Source: Sphingomonas lacusdianchii (GTDB lineage Bacteria; Pseudomonadota; Alphaproteobacteria; Sphingomonadales; Sphingomonadaceae). From it: 64,000 bases of DNA. A program made the position numbers and the translations under genes. The DNA lies in NCBI RefSeq assembly GCF_022664395.1, contig NZ_JAKRET010000005.1, positions 241,052 to 305,051 of the forward strand, given 5' to 3'. The notes under the pieces were generated by a model, which was not told where the DNA came from, did no database searches, and saw only the letters and a list, made by a program, of their open reading frames with translations. Positions 18,510 to 26,621 of this stretch are shown here, one piece after another (position 1 is the first letter of the stretch; every line of letters starts with the position of its first letter).

Positions 18510-19277
18510 TCAGTTTCCGAGTGTGCGCACCAGCCGTTCATAGGCCGCTTCGGCGGAGCCATAGGTATCGGCGGCCAGCGCCAGCAGCTTTTCCCGCTCG
18601 CGCACGATCACCCGCCCGCGGACCGACCGGATCGCATGCTGCTCCTCCAGCCGGTGCAGCGCGTCGGTGATGCTGCTGCGCCGCACGCCCAGCATGATGC
18701 GGAATTCCTCGTGCGTCATGGTGATCTCGTCGCCGCGCACCCGGTCGTGATACAGCAGGATCCATCGCGCCAGCCGCCGCTCGACCGAATGGCCCAGCGC
18801 CGACACGACGGTCCGCCCCATCTGGATCATGAACACCTCGATGAAGCGCAGCAGCGCGCGGCGCAACGTATCGCTCTGTTCCGCCGCCGCGACCACCCGC
18901 TCGACCGGAATGCGCAGCGCGGTGCCGGCTTCGGCGCGCAGGATGGTGGCATAGGGCGACCGGTCGTCGCCCAGTAGCACTGGCCAGCCCAGATACCCCT
19001 CGTTACCGATCAGCCCGACCGCATGCAGCCGCTCGCCCTCGATCGTGTCGAGCAGCGCGGCGATGCCGGAATCGAGGAAGGTCAGATGCTCGATCCGTCC
19101 ACCGGCGGGCATGATCACGTCGCCGACCGCGATCGAAACCCGTTCGAAGTGCGGGGAAAGCAACGCGAAATCGGCGTCGCTCAGATTGGCCAGAAACAGG
19201 TTGGCCGATATGCGCCGGCCGGCGGGGGCGGTGGCGGTCCGGTTCGCAAATCCGGTATGATCGTGCTGCAAACTCAT
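18510..19277 (-). CDS. Crp/Fnr-family transcriptional regulator
   Basis: A 255-residue protein with a cNMP-like sensor domain (FERVSIAVGDVIMPAGGRIEHLTFLDSG, GNEGYLGWPVLLGDD) and a Crp-type winged helix (ITMTHEEFRIMLGVRRSSITDALHRLEEQHAIRSVRGRVIV). It is distinct in sequence from the regulator at 15.6-16.3 kb but has the same layout; the two bracket the ferritin-like operon. No Fe-S cysteines are seen. Divergent from the ccm operon across a 140-bp gap. Target and ligand unknown. Confidence 0.85.
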   Translation of the reverse strand: MSLQHDHTGFANRTATAPAGRRISANLFLANLSDADFALLSPHFERVSIAVGDVIMPAGGRIEHLTFLDSGIAALLDTIEGERLHAVGLIGNEGYLGWPVLLGDDRSPYATILRAEAGTALRIPVERVVAAAEQSDTLRRALLRFIEVFMIQMGRTVVSALGHSVERRLARWILLYHDRVRGDEITMTHEEFRIMLGVRRSSITDALHRLEEQHAIRSVRGRVIVREREKLLALAADTYGSAEAAYERLVRTLGN

Positions 19278-19418
19278 GATTGCTCCCGTACAAACCAGCC
19301 TGTCATGGGTCCAAGTCCGTAGCGTACCAACGGTAATCTATCGTTACGGTTGCGGGCGTCGATGCGACGTCGATCCGCATTGCCGTTTGCGCCCGGCTTG
19401 CATAGACAGGGCGCGACC

Positions 19419-20144
19419 GTGCCCAGCATTCATGCCCTTGCCAATCCCCGTCGATTTCTGTCGATCGCGCGACCGCTTACCCCGTTGCTGGTCTGGGGCG
19501 GCCTTGCGCTGTTCCTGTTCGGTTGCTGGGCAGGGCTGACCCGGACGCCGGCGGACTATCTGCAGGGCGAAAGCGTCCGCATTCTGTACGTCCATGTCCC
19601 CGCCGCATGGCTCGGTATGGGCGGCTGGTCGAGCCTCGCCATCGCCAGCATCGTCTATCTGGTATGGCGGCATCCGCTGGCGGCGGTTGCGGCGCGGGCG
19701 ATCGCGCTGCCCGGTGCGGTCTTTGCCGGCATCTGCCTTGCGACCGGATCGATCTGGGGTCGTCCGACCTGGGGCACGTGGTGGCAATGGGACGGGCGGC
19801 TGACCTCGATGCTGCTTCTGTTCTTCGTCTATCTCGCCTATCTGGCGCTGGCCCGCGCCGACGCCGAACGCGATGGCGACGGGCGGATCCCGGCATTGTT
19901 CGGCATTGCGGGCACCGCATTGCTGCCGGTCATCCGCTATTCGGTATTATGGTGGTACACGCTGCATCAGGGGCCGAGCATCACGCTGACGAAATCGACC
20001 ATCGATCCGTCGATCCTGTGGCCGCTCGGCTTTACCGCCGGCGGTGCCAGCCTGTTGTTCGGCGGCATCGTGCTGATGCGGATGCGCGCCGATCTCGCGC
20101 GGATCAAGGCGGAGGCGCGGATGCGTCGCCGGGCCGCGGCATGA
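19419..20144 (+). CDS. ccmC: Heme exporter protein CcmC
   Basis: About 241 residues. The GTG at 19419 preceded by AGGG gives the usual family N-terminus (PSIHALANPRRFLSIARPL); an ATG at 19362 is the alternative. CcmC loads heme onto CcmE at the periplasmic face. Six transmembrane helices and the tryptophan-rich heme-handling motif GRPTWGTWWQWDGRLTS are visible, with conserved His in LYVHVPAAW and WWYTLHQGPS. It is the first gene of an operon with 4-base overlaps throughout. Confidence 0.92.
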   Translation: MPSIHALANPRRFLSIARPLTPLLVWGGLALFLFGCWAGLTRTPADYLQGESVRILYVHVPAAWLGMGGWSSLAIASIVYLVWRHPLAAVAARAIALPGAVFAGICLATGSIWGRPTWGTWWQWDGRLTSMLLLFFVYLAYLALARADAERDGDGRIPALFGIAGTALLPVIRYSVLWWYTLHQGPSITLTKSTIDPSILWPLGFTAGGASLLFGGIVLMRMRADLARIKAEARMRRRAAA

Positions 20145-20248
20145 ACCATTGGCCGTTCATCCTCGCCGCCTATGGGCTGACCATCGGTGCGATCGTCGCG
20201 CTGATCCTGTTCGCATGGGTGGCGATGCGCCGCGCGGAGCGGGGATGA
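20141..20248 (+). CDS. ccmD: Heme exporter protein CcmD
   Basis: A 35-residue single-helix protein (MNHWPFILAAYGLTIGAIV...) typical of CcmD, which helps release holo-CcmE. Its ATG overlaps the ccmC stop (ATGA) and its own stop overlaps the ccmE start. Confidence 0.85.
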   Translation: MNHWPFILAAYGLTIGAIVALILFAWVAMRRAERG

Positions 20249-20673
20249 GCCCGAAACGGCAACGCATGACGCTGGCATTGCTGGCCGTGGTCGCGATCGT
20301 CGGCGCGGTGCTGCTGGCGATGTCGGCTCTCAGCGACGAAGCGGCATTCTTCTACGCGCCCGCCGATGCCGCCTCGGCCCCGGTCGACAAGCCGGTGCGG
20401 CTGGGCGGCATGGTCGCACCCGGATCGGTGAAGCGCATGGCCGATGGCGTGACGATCGCCTTCACGGTCACCGATGGCAAGGCGACCGTGCCGGTCCGTT
20501 TCTCGGGCATCGTCCCCGACCTGTTCCGCGAGAATTCGGGCGTGGTCGCCGAAGGAAAATTCGTGGCTGGCGGCGGCTTCGTCGCCGACAATCTGCTCGC
20601 CAAGCATGACGAACGCTACATGCCGCCGCAGGTCGCCGGAAAGATGCACAAGAGCGAAAGCATCGCGCAGTGA
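20245..20673 (+). CDS. ccmE: Cytochrome c maturation heme chaperone CcmE
   Basis: A 142-residue periplasmic heme chaperone anchored by an N-terminal helix (10-28). The OB-fold region carries LLAKHDERYMP, with His121 the covalent heme-binding residue and Tyr125 the axial ligand. It receives heme from CcmC and hands it to CcmF/H. Confidence 0.93.
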   Translation: MSPKRQRMTLALLAVVAIVGAVLLAMSALSDEAAFFYAPADAASAPVDKPVRLGGMVAPGSVKRMADGVTIAFTVTDGKATVPVRFSGIVPDLFRENSGVVAEGKFVAGGGFVADNLLAKHDERYMPPQVAGKMHKSESIAQ

Positions 20674-22586
20674 TCGCCGAAGCCGGTCTGGCGGCGCTGT
20701 GGCTGGCGGCGGCAATGGCGTTGCTGCAACTGGCGATGGCGGCGATCGCGCTGTCGTCGCGCGCGACGGAACCGCCGCAGATCGTCCGCGATCTGCTCGC
20801 TGCGGTTCGGCCGGTCGCCGTTGCGCAAGGGTTGCTGGCGCTCGGCGCCTTCGCCGCGCTGGTCGCCCTGTTCGCCCGGACCGACTTGTCGGTGCTGCTG
20901 GTCGCCGAAAACAGCCACAGCGCCAAGCCGATGCTGTACAAGGTCGCGGCGACCTGGGGCAATCACGAAGGGTCGATGCTGCTCTGGGTCACCGTGCTGG
21001 CGGTGGCGGGCGGGGCGATCGCACTCTTCGAGCGGCTGCTGGCCACGCGCACCCATGTCGCGACACTGGCGGCGCAGGCGGCGATCGCGGCGGGCTTCTA
21101 TGCGTTCCTGCTGTTCGCCTCCAATCCCTTCGCGCGCCTGTCGCCGACACCGCTCGATGGTCTTGGTCTCAATCCGCTTTTGCAGGACCCCGGCCTCGCC
21201 TTCCATCCGCCGACCCTGTATCTCGGCTATGTCGGGTTGTCGGTGGCCTTTTCGTTCGCCGTCGGGGCGCTGGTCACCCGCGATGTCGGCCGCGATTTCG
21301 CGCGGGCGATGCGGCCATGGGTGCTGGGCGCATGGATTTTCCTGACGATCGGGATCACCGCCGGCAGCTACTGGGCCTATTATGAGCTTGGCTGGGGCGG
21401 CTGGTGGTTCTGGGACCCGGTCGAGAATGCCTCGCTGATGCCATGGCTGGCGGCGACTGCGCTGCTCCACTCGGTGACGGTGCTCGCGACCCGCGACGGC
21501 CTGCGCGCATGGACGATCATGTTGTCGGTCGTCGCCTTTTCGATGTCGATGGTCGGCACCTTCCTCGTCCGCTCGGGCATCCTCACCAGCGTCCATGCCT
21601 TTGCCGTCGATCCGACGCGCGGAAGCTTCATCCTCGCGCTGCTGATCCTCTATATCGGCGGGGCGCTCGCGCTGTTCGCCTTCCGCGTCGGCACGGTCCG
21701 GCAGGGGGCGTTGTTCGAACCGGTCAGCCGCGAAGGCGGGCTGGTGCTCAACAACCTGTTGCTGTCGGTCATTCTCGGCATCGTCCTGATCGGCACGCTC
21801 TATCCGCTGCTGGCCGAGGCGTTCGGCGTGCAATTGTCGGTTGGCCCGCCCTTCTTCAACCGCGCCGCCGGGCCGATCGCATTGCTGCTGGTCGCCGGCA
21901 TGGCGGTCGGGCCGTTGCTGCGCTGGCGGCGTGATCGCGGCAGGGCGGTCGCCCGGCGGATCGCGATGCCGGCGGCGGTGACGCTAATTGTTTTCATAGC
22001 GCTGCTGTTCACCGATGCCGGGTTGATGCCGCTCCTCGGCCTGTCGCTCGCCGCCGGGCTGGCGGTTGCCAGTATTCTGCCGTTGGTCGGGCGCAGCCCG
22101 TGGCGGACCCCGATGCCGATCTGGGGCATGGTCGTCGCGCATCTTGGCATCGCCGTCAGCCTTGCCGGCATGGCCAGCGACAGCGCCTTCACCGCCGAAC
22201 GCCTTGTCGCCGCGCGGCCGGGCGAAATCAACCGGGTCGGCCCCTTCGCCATTCGCTTCGAAGGGATCAAGCCAGTCGTTGGCGACAACTGGTCCGCCAT
22301 ACAGGGGCGGCTGATCGTCACCCGCGACGGCGGCCAGCCCTTCCTGCTGCGCCCCGAACAGCGTTTCTTCGCCAACCCGCCGACCGAAACCAGCGAAGCG
22401 GCGCTCGCGACCTTCTGGGACGGACAGCTCTACGCCGTGCTTGGCCGGGACGATCATGGCGGGCGGCGGCAGTTGCGGCTGTGGTGGAAGCCGTTTGTGA
22501 CGCTGATCTGGGCCGGTGGCGGGCTGATCGCGCTCGGCGGGTTCGTGTCGCTGATCGGCCGCGTCCGGCGGCGGAGGGCACGGTGA
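20670..22586 (+). CDS. ccmF: Heme lyase CcmF
   Basis: A 638-residue polytopic membrane protein starting at GTG 20670, overlapping the ccmE stop. The WWD motif GWGGWWFWDPVENASLMPW near 248 is diagnostic, with conserved His in WGNHEGSMLLWV and LHSVTVLATRDGL. CcmF attaches heme to the CXXCH cysteines of apocytochrome c together with CcmH. Confidence 0.95.
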   Translation: MIAEAGLAALWLAAAMALLQLAMAAIALSSRATEPPQIVRDLLAAVRPVAVAQGLLALGAFAALVALFARTDLSVLLVAENSHSAKPMLYKVAATWGNHEGSMLLWVTVLAVAGGAIALFERLLATRTHVATLAAQAAIAAGFYAFLLFASNPFARLSPTPLDGLGLNPLLQDPGLAFHPPTLYLGYVGLSVAFSFAVGALVTRDVGRDFARAMRPWVLGAWIFLTIGITAGSYWAYYELGWGGWWFWDPVENASLMPWLAATALLHSVTVLATRDGLRAWTIMLSVVAFSMSMVGTFLVRSGILTSVHAFAVDPTRGSFILALLILYIGGALALFAFRVGTVRQGALFEPVSREGGLVLNNLLLSVILGIVLIGTLYPLLAEAFGVQLSVGPPFFNRAAGPIALLLVAGMAVGPLLRWRRDRGRAVARRIAMPAAVTLIVFIALLFTDAGLMPLLGLSLAAGLAVASILPLVGRSPWRTPMPIWGMVVAHLGIAVSLAGMASDSAFTAERLVAARPGEINRVGPFAIRFEGIKPVVGDNWSAIQGRLIVTRDGGQPFLLRPEQRFFANPPTETSEAALATFWDGQLYAVLGRDDHGGRRQLRLWWKPFVTLIWAGGGLIALGGFVSLIGRVRRRRAR

Positions 22587-23110
22587 AGCGGCGTCTGTTC
22601 TGGGTGCCGCTGGCGGCGTTCGTCGCCGTCGCGGGCCTGTTCGCATGGATGTTGTCGCAAGAGCCCGACCGGCAGGTCCGCTCGCGCCTGATCGGCCAGC
22701 CGCTGCCGGCCTTCACCCTCGCTCCCGCCGTCCCGACCAAGCCGGGCCTGACCACCGCCGCCTTCCGCACCGGCCAGCCGCGCCTGCTCAACGTCTTCGG
22801 CAGCTGGTGCGTCCCCTGCGCCGCCGAAGCCCCGCAACTCGCCAAACTGGCCAGGGCAGGCGCAAAGATCGACGCGATCGCGATCCGCGACACGCCCGAC
22901 AAGGTCGCGGCCTTCCTGAGCGACTATGGCGACCCCTATGCCGCGATCGGCGACGACCGCAACAGCTCGGTGCAACTGGCGCTCGGATCGTCGGGGGTGC
23001 CCGAAACCTTCGTGATCGACGGGCAGGGCCGCATCGCCCACCAGCATATCGGCGCGATCCGCGACGAGGACGTACCGATCCTGCTTGCCAGGCTGAAGGC
23101 CGCGCGATGA
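22583..23110 (+). CDS. ccmG: Thiol:disulfide interchange protein CcmG (DsbE)
   Basis: A 175-residue membrane-anchored thioredoxin-fold protein, GTG start overlapping the ccmF stop. The active site is WCVPC (Cys76/Cys79) in NVFGSWCVPCAAEAPQL, with cis-Pro in GSSGVPETFVI. It keeps apocytochrome cysteines reduced. Confidence 0.93.
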   Translation: MKRRLFWVPLAAFVAVAGLFAWMLSQEPDRQVRSRLIGQPLPAFTLAPAVPTKPGLTTAAFRTGQPRLLNVFGSWCVPCAAEAPQLAKLARAGAKIDAIAIRDTPDKVAAFLSDYGDPYAAIGDDRNSSVQLALGSSGVPETFVIDGQGRIAHQHIGAIRDEDVPILLARLKAAR

Positions 23111-23511
23111 GGCTGTTGCTCCCTTTCGCGCTGCTGCTCGCCGGCCCCGCATCGGCACAGTCGAACGTGCCGCCCCCGGCACTCGCCGACACGCAATTGC
23201 CCGATCCCGCGCAGGAACGATCTGCCAAGGCGCTGATGGAAACGTTGCGCTGCCTCGTCTGCCAGAGCCAGTCGATCGCCGACAGCGATGCGGACATGGC
23301 CGCCGATATGCGTGCGCTCGTCCGGCAACGCATCGCCGCAGGCGAACGCCCCGATCAGGTCCGCGACTGGCTGATCCAGCGCTATGGCGATTATGTCAGC
23401 TACGATCCGCCCTTCTCGCCGGCCAGCATCCTGCTCTGGGCGACGCCGCTGCTGCTGCTCGGCATCGGCATCGTGCTCGCACGGCGCAGCCTGAAGCGGA
23501 GACGGCGATGA
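23107..23511 (+). CDS. ccmH: Cytochrome c maturation protein CcmH
   Basis: A 134-residue protein with a signal peptide (cleavage after ASAQ), the redox motif LRCLVCQSQ (Cys49/Cys52) and one C-terminal helix followed by RRSLKRRRR. It corresponds to the short CcmH/CycL form; the TPR part is encoded by the next gene. Confidence 0.92.
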   Translation: MRLLLPFALLLAGPASAQSNVPPPALADTQLPDPAQERSAKALMETLRCLVCQSQSIADSDADMAADMRALVRQRIAAGERPDQVRDWLIQRYGDYVSYDPPFSPASILLWATPLLLLGIGIVLARRSLKRRRR

Positions 23512-24143
23512 ACGGCTGGCTGATCCTGTTTGCGCTGCTGGTCGGCTGCTTCGCGCTGCTGGTCGTGGCACGCGTCGCCAGGCCGCTCCGGGGGTTCGTC
23601 GGCGCCGCGCTGATGCTGGGGGCAGCTGGCTATGCATGGCAGGGCAGCCCCGAGCTACCCGGCACGCCGCGCGCCGCACAGCGCGAAACCGAACCGGTCG
23701 ATATCGCCGCCGACGATCTGCGCGACGCGATCTGGGGCCGGTTCACCTACGACTATGCCTATGCCGTCGCCGCCGACGGCTTGGCGCGCGCCGGCGCGAC
23801 GCAGGCGGCGGTGAACGCGGTGCTCGGCGGGCTACAGGGTAATCCGCAAAGCGCGCGCCTGTGGACGCGACTCGGCACCGCGATCCTCGCGCATGACGGC
23901 GGCCGCGTCCTGTCGCCCGCCGCCAAACTCGCGTTTGGACAAGGCATCGCCTACGCGCCGGACCATCCCGGACCGTATTTCTACTACGGCATGGCGCTGA
24001 TCCAGACCGGCGACCTACCCGGTGCGAAGCGGGCATGGCTGGCCGCGCTCAAGCGATCGCGGCCGAATGCGCCCTATCGCGTCGACCTCGCCACCCGACT
24101 GGTGCTGCTCGACCGACTGATGGCGATGCGGCCGACGTCCTGA
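23508..24143 (+). CDS. ccmI: CcmI-like TPR protein of cytochrome c maturation
   Basis: A 211-residue protein with two N-terminal helices (2-22 and 30-48) and TPR-like repeats (LARAGATQAAVNAVLGGLQGNPQSARLWTRLGTAIL, PYFYYGMALIQTGDLPGAKRAWLAAL). It binds apocytochrome C-termini in known systems. It is shorter than classical CcmI. It ends the operon; ccmA and ccmB are not in this cluster. Confidence 0.85.
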   Translation: MNGWLILFALLVGCFALLVVARVARPLRGFVGAALMLGAAGYAWQGSPELPGTPRAAQRETEPVDIAADDLRDAIWGRFTYDYAYAVAADGLARAGATQAAVNAVLGGLQGNPQSARLWTRLGTAILAHDGGRVLSPAAKLAFGQGIAYAPDHPGPYFYYGMALIQTGDLPGAKRAWLAALKRSRPNAPYRVDLATRLVLLDRLMAMRPTS

Positions 24144-24173
24144 CCACACGCGCAACCGTTCGGTTCGAGCAGC

Positions 24174-24255
24174 TTCGAGCATGCCGAGAAGCGTCCGTCG
24201 AGAATGGGTCGCCTGGGGCAACTCCCTCTCGACTACGGTTCTCGACATGCTCGAA
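24174..24255. repeat. Inverted repeat (REP-like) after ccm operon
   Basis: TTCGAGCATGCCGAGAA (24174-24190) and TTCTCGACATGCTCGAA (24239-24255) are inverse complements at 16 of 17 positions, separated by 48 bases. Such elements are frequent in sphingomonad intergenic regions. The 160-bp gap holds no gene. Confidence 0.75.
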
Positions 24256-24303
24256 GCGAACGCGGCGCGGAAAGAAGGGGAGGGAAAGAGGAAGTGCCGA
24301 ACC

Positions 24304-24525
24304 TCAGCCTGCCCCGCGCCCGGTCTTCTCCTGTAACGCATCGATCGCCTTCGACGCTTCCGCCTTGGTCAGCCCGTCGTCGAACGGCTCGCCCGCTTCC
24401 TCGCTCAGCGTCTTCAGATACGACGCCTGCGCCCCGGTCATCTTCTCGTCGCCGGTCGTCCAGTCGTCCGGGTCCTTCTCGGCATTCGAAAAGGGTTCGC
24501 TCTTGGGATTGGCATGTTCGGTCAT
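24304..24525 (-). CDS. DUF3072 domain protein
   Basis: A 73-residue soluble protein starting at ATG 24525 after AAAGGAAC. The DUF3072 core is visible: DWTTGDEKMTGAQASYLKTLSEEAGEPFDD, then LTKAEASKAIDALQEKTGR. The function is unknown; members are small hydrophilic proteins, often stress associated. A GGAAC-N16-GGTT pair 43 bases upstream would fit general-stress control. Confidence 0.85.
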   Translation of the reverse strand: MTEHANPKSEPFSNAEKDPDDWTTGDEKMTGAQASYLKTLSEEAGEPFDDGLTKAEASKAIDALQEKTGRGAG

Positions 24526-24546
24526 GGCAGTTCCTTTCGCCGCCAC

Positions 24547-24572
24547 CAACCGCCGCGTTCTCAATTCGTTCC
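24547..24572 (-). promoter_or_regulatory. Candidate EcfG promoter of the DUF3072 gene
   Basis: On the minus strand GGAAC (24572-24568) is followed after 16 bases by GGTT; the consensus is GGAAC-N16/17-CGTT. It lies immediately after the kynU stop. Confidence 0.4.
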
Positions 24573-24573
24573 G

Positions 24574-25800
24574 TCAGGTCACCGCGTTGCGGGCATGATA
24601 GTGCGGCGCGTCCCAACTGTCATCGCGGAGCACCTCCGCTAGCACCGCCACCGCCCGCCACAGATCGGCAAAGCCGACATAGAGCGGCGCGAAGCCCAGT
24701 CGCAGCACGTCGGGCGCGCGGAAATCGCCGATCACCCCGCGATCGATCAGCGCCTGACAGATCGCATAGGCCTGTGGATGCCGGAACGAGACATGGCTGC
24801 CCCGCGCCGCCGCCCGACGCGGTGACACCAGTTCCATTTCGGGACAATGTTCGGCCATCAGCGCGATACACGCATCCCCAAGCGCTCGTCCCTTGGCGAA
24901 CAGCGCCGCCCGATCGACACCATCGAACTGGGCAATTCCTTCCTCCAGCGCAGCGATGCCGAGGATCGGCGGCGTCCCGCATTGGAACCGCCCGATATCG
25001 CCCGCCGGCGCATAATCGTCGCCGAAGTCGAACGGCGCGGCATGGCCGAACCATCCCGACAGCGGCGATCGCAACACCGCCTGATGCCGCTCTGCGACAT
25101 ACAGGAATGCCGGCGCGCCCGGCCCACCGTTCAGATATTTATAGCCGCACCCGACCGCCAGATCGGCGTTGCAGCCATTGAGGCCGACCGGCACCGCCCC
25201 GACGCTGTGGCTCAGATCCCATAGCACCAGCGCGCCCTTCGCCTGCGCAGCGGCAGTGATCGAAGCCATGTCGAGCATCGCGCCGCTCTTGTAATGGATA
25301 TGGGTCAGCAGCACGACCGCGACATCGTCGTCGATCGCATCGACGATCTCCGCCACCGGCACGGTCCTCACCCGCGCGTCGCCAATGCTCCATGCCGCCC
25401 CATCGGCCATATACAGGTCGGTCGGGAAATTGCCCGGCTCCGACAGGATCGTCCGCCGCCCGTCTTGCGCCTTCACCGCCGCGACCAGCAGCTTGTAGAT
25501 ATTGGCCGAGGTCGAATCGGCGACCACCACCTCGTGCGGCTGCGCCCCGACGAACGGCGCGATCTTCGCCCCCACGCGCCGTCCCGCGCCGACCCAGTCA
25601 TGTGCGTTCCAGCTGCGGACCAGCCCGTCGCCCCATTGCTCGACCGTCACCGCCTGCAACCGCGCCGGCGTCGATTTCGGCAGCGCGCCCAGCGAATTGC
25701 CGTCGAGATAGATCACCCCCTCAGGCAGCGCGAACCGATCGCGAAACCCGCGCAACGGCTCAGCGGCATCCAGCGCCTCGGCCTCCGCCAGCGACTTCAC
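24574..25800 (-). CDS. kynU: Kynureninase
   Basis: A 408-residue PLP enzyme that cleaves kynurenine to anthranilate and alanine. GTG 25800 overlaps the kynA stop by four bases. Visible landmarks: IYLDGNSLGALP near the start, STSANIYKLL, LWDLSHSVGA, CGYKYLNGGPGAPAF with the PLP lysine near residue 221, and RFQCGTPPI. Last gene of a three-gene kynurenine operon. Confidence 0.95.
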   Translation of the reverse strand: MKSLAEAEALDAAEPLRGFRDRFALPEGVIYLDGNSLGALPKSTPARLQAVTVEQWGDGLVRSWNAHDWVGAGRRVGAKIAPFVGAQPHEVVVADSTSANIYKLLVAAVKAQDGRRTILSEPGNFPTDLYMADGAAWSIGDARVRTVPVAEIVDAIDDDVAVVLLTHIHYKSGAMLDMASITAAAQAKGALVLWDLSHSVGAVPVGLNGCNADLAVGCGYKYLNGGPGAPAFLYVAERHQAVLRSPLSGWFGHAAPFDFGDDYAPAGDIGRFQCGTPPILGIAALEEGIAQFDGVDRAALFAKGRALGDACIALMAEHCPEMELVSPRRAAARGSHVSFRHPQAYAICQALIDRGVIGDFRAPDVLRLGFAPLYVGFADLWRAVAVLAEVLRDDSWDAPHYHARNAVT

Positions 25801-26621
25801 AGCGCCACCCGCACGGCCAGCAATTCGGGGAAAAACACTTCGTCAATCACCTTCGCCAGATAGGGGACGCCCGCCGTCCCGCCGGTGCCGCGCTTGAAGC
25901 CGATGATCCGCTCGATCGTCTTCAGATGCCCGAACCGCCACAACTGGACCCGATATTCGAGGTCGACCAGCTTCTCGGCCAGTTCGTACAGGTCCCACCA
26001 GCGATCGGGGTCGCGATACACCGCCTGCCACGCCGCCTCGACCGCTGCCGACGCCGCATAGGGTTGCGTGAAATCGCGCTCCAGCCGGTCCGCCGGAATG
26101 TCGAACCCGCGCCGCGCCAGCATCCGCAGCGCTTCGTCATACAGGCTGGTCCGCCCAAGCGCCTCGCGCAACACCGCCTGCGCATCCGGGTCGCCGTCAT
26201 GCGCCGCCAGCATCCCGACATTCTTCGCGCCCAGCATATATTCGAGCAGCCGATACTGCACCGACTGGAACCCCGAACTGCCGCCCAGCTTGCCGCGCAT
26301 CGCCGAATAATCGGCCGGGGTGATCGTCGCCAGCACCTCCCAACTCTGGATCAGCTGCTGTTGCACGCGGGCGACGCGGGCCATCATCTTGAACGCGCTG
26401 TCCGGCCGGTCGGCGATCAGCGCCTGCCGCGCCGCCTCCAGCTCGTGCAGGCACAGCTTGATCCACAGTTCGGACGCCTGATGGATGACGATGAACAGCA
26501 ATTCGTCATGCGTGTCCGACAACGGCTCCTGCGACGTCAGCAGCCGGTCGAGCCGCAGATAGCTGCCATAGGTCGGGCCACTGGCGGGCGGGGCGGAGTG
26601 GTCCGCCTCGCGGCTCTCCAT
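25797..26621 (-). CDS. kynA: Tryptophan 2,3-dioxygenase
   Basis: A 274-residue heme dioxygenase opening the tryptophan indole ring. Motifs: TYGSYLRLDRLL, HDELLFIVIHQASELWIKL, SGFQSVQYRLLEYMLG, LWRFGHLKTIERIIG (heme-side His) and KRGTGGTAGVPYL. The ATG shares one base with the stop of the upstream transporter gene (TAATG), so translation is likely coupled. Confidence 0.95.
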   Translation of the reverse strand: MESREADHSAPPASGPTYGSYLRLDRLLTSQEPLSDTHDELLFIVIHQASELWIKLCLHELEAARQALIADRPDSAFKMMARVARVQQQLIQSWEVLATITPADYSAMRGKLGGSSGFQSVQYRLLEYMLGAKNVGMLAAHDGDPDAQAVLREALGRTSLYDEALRMLARRGFDIPADRLERDFTQPYAASAAVEAAWQAVYRDPDRWWDLYELAEKLVDLEYRVQLWRFGHLKTIERIIGFKRGTGGTAGVPYLAKVIDEVFFPELLAVRVAL

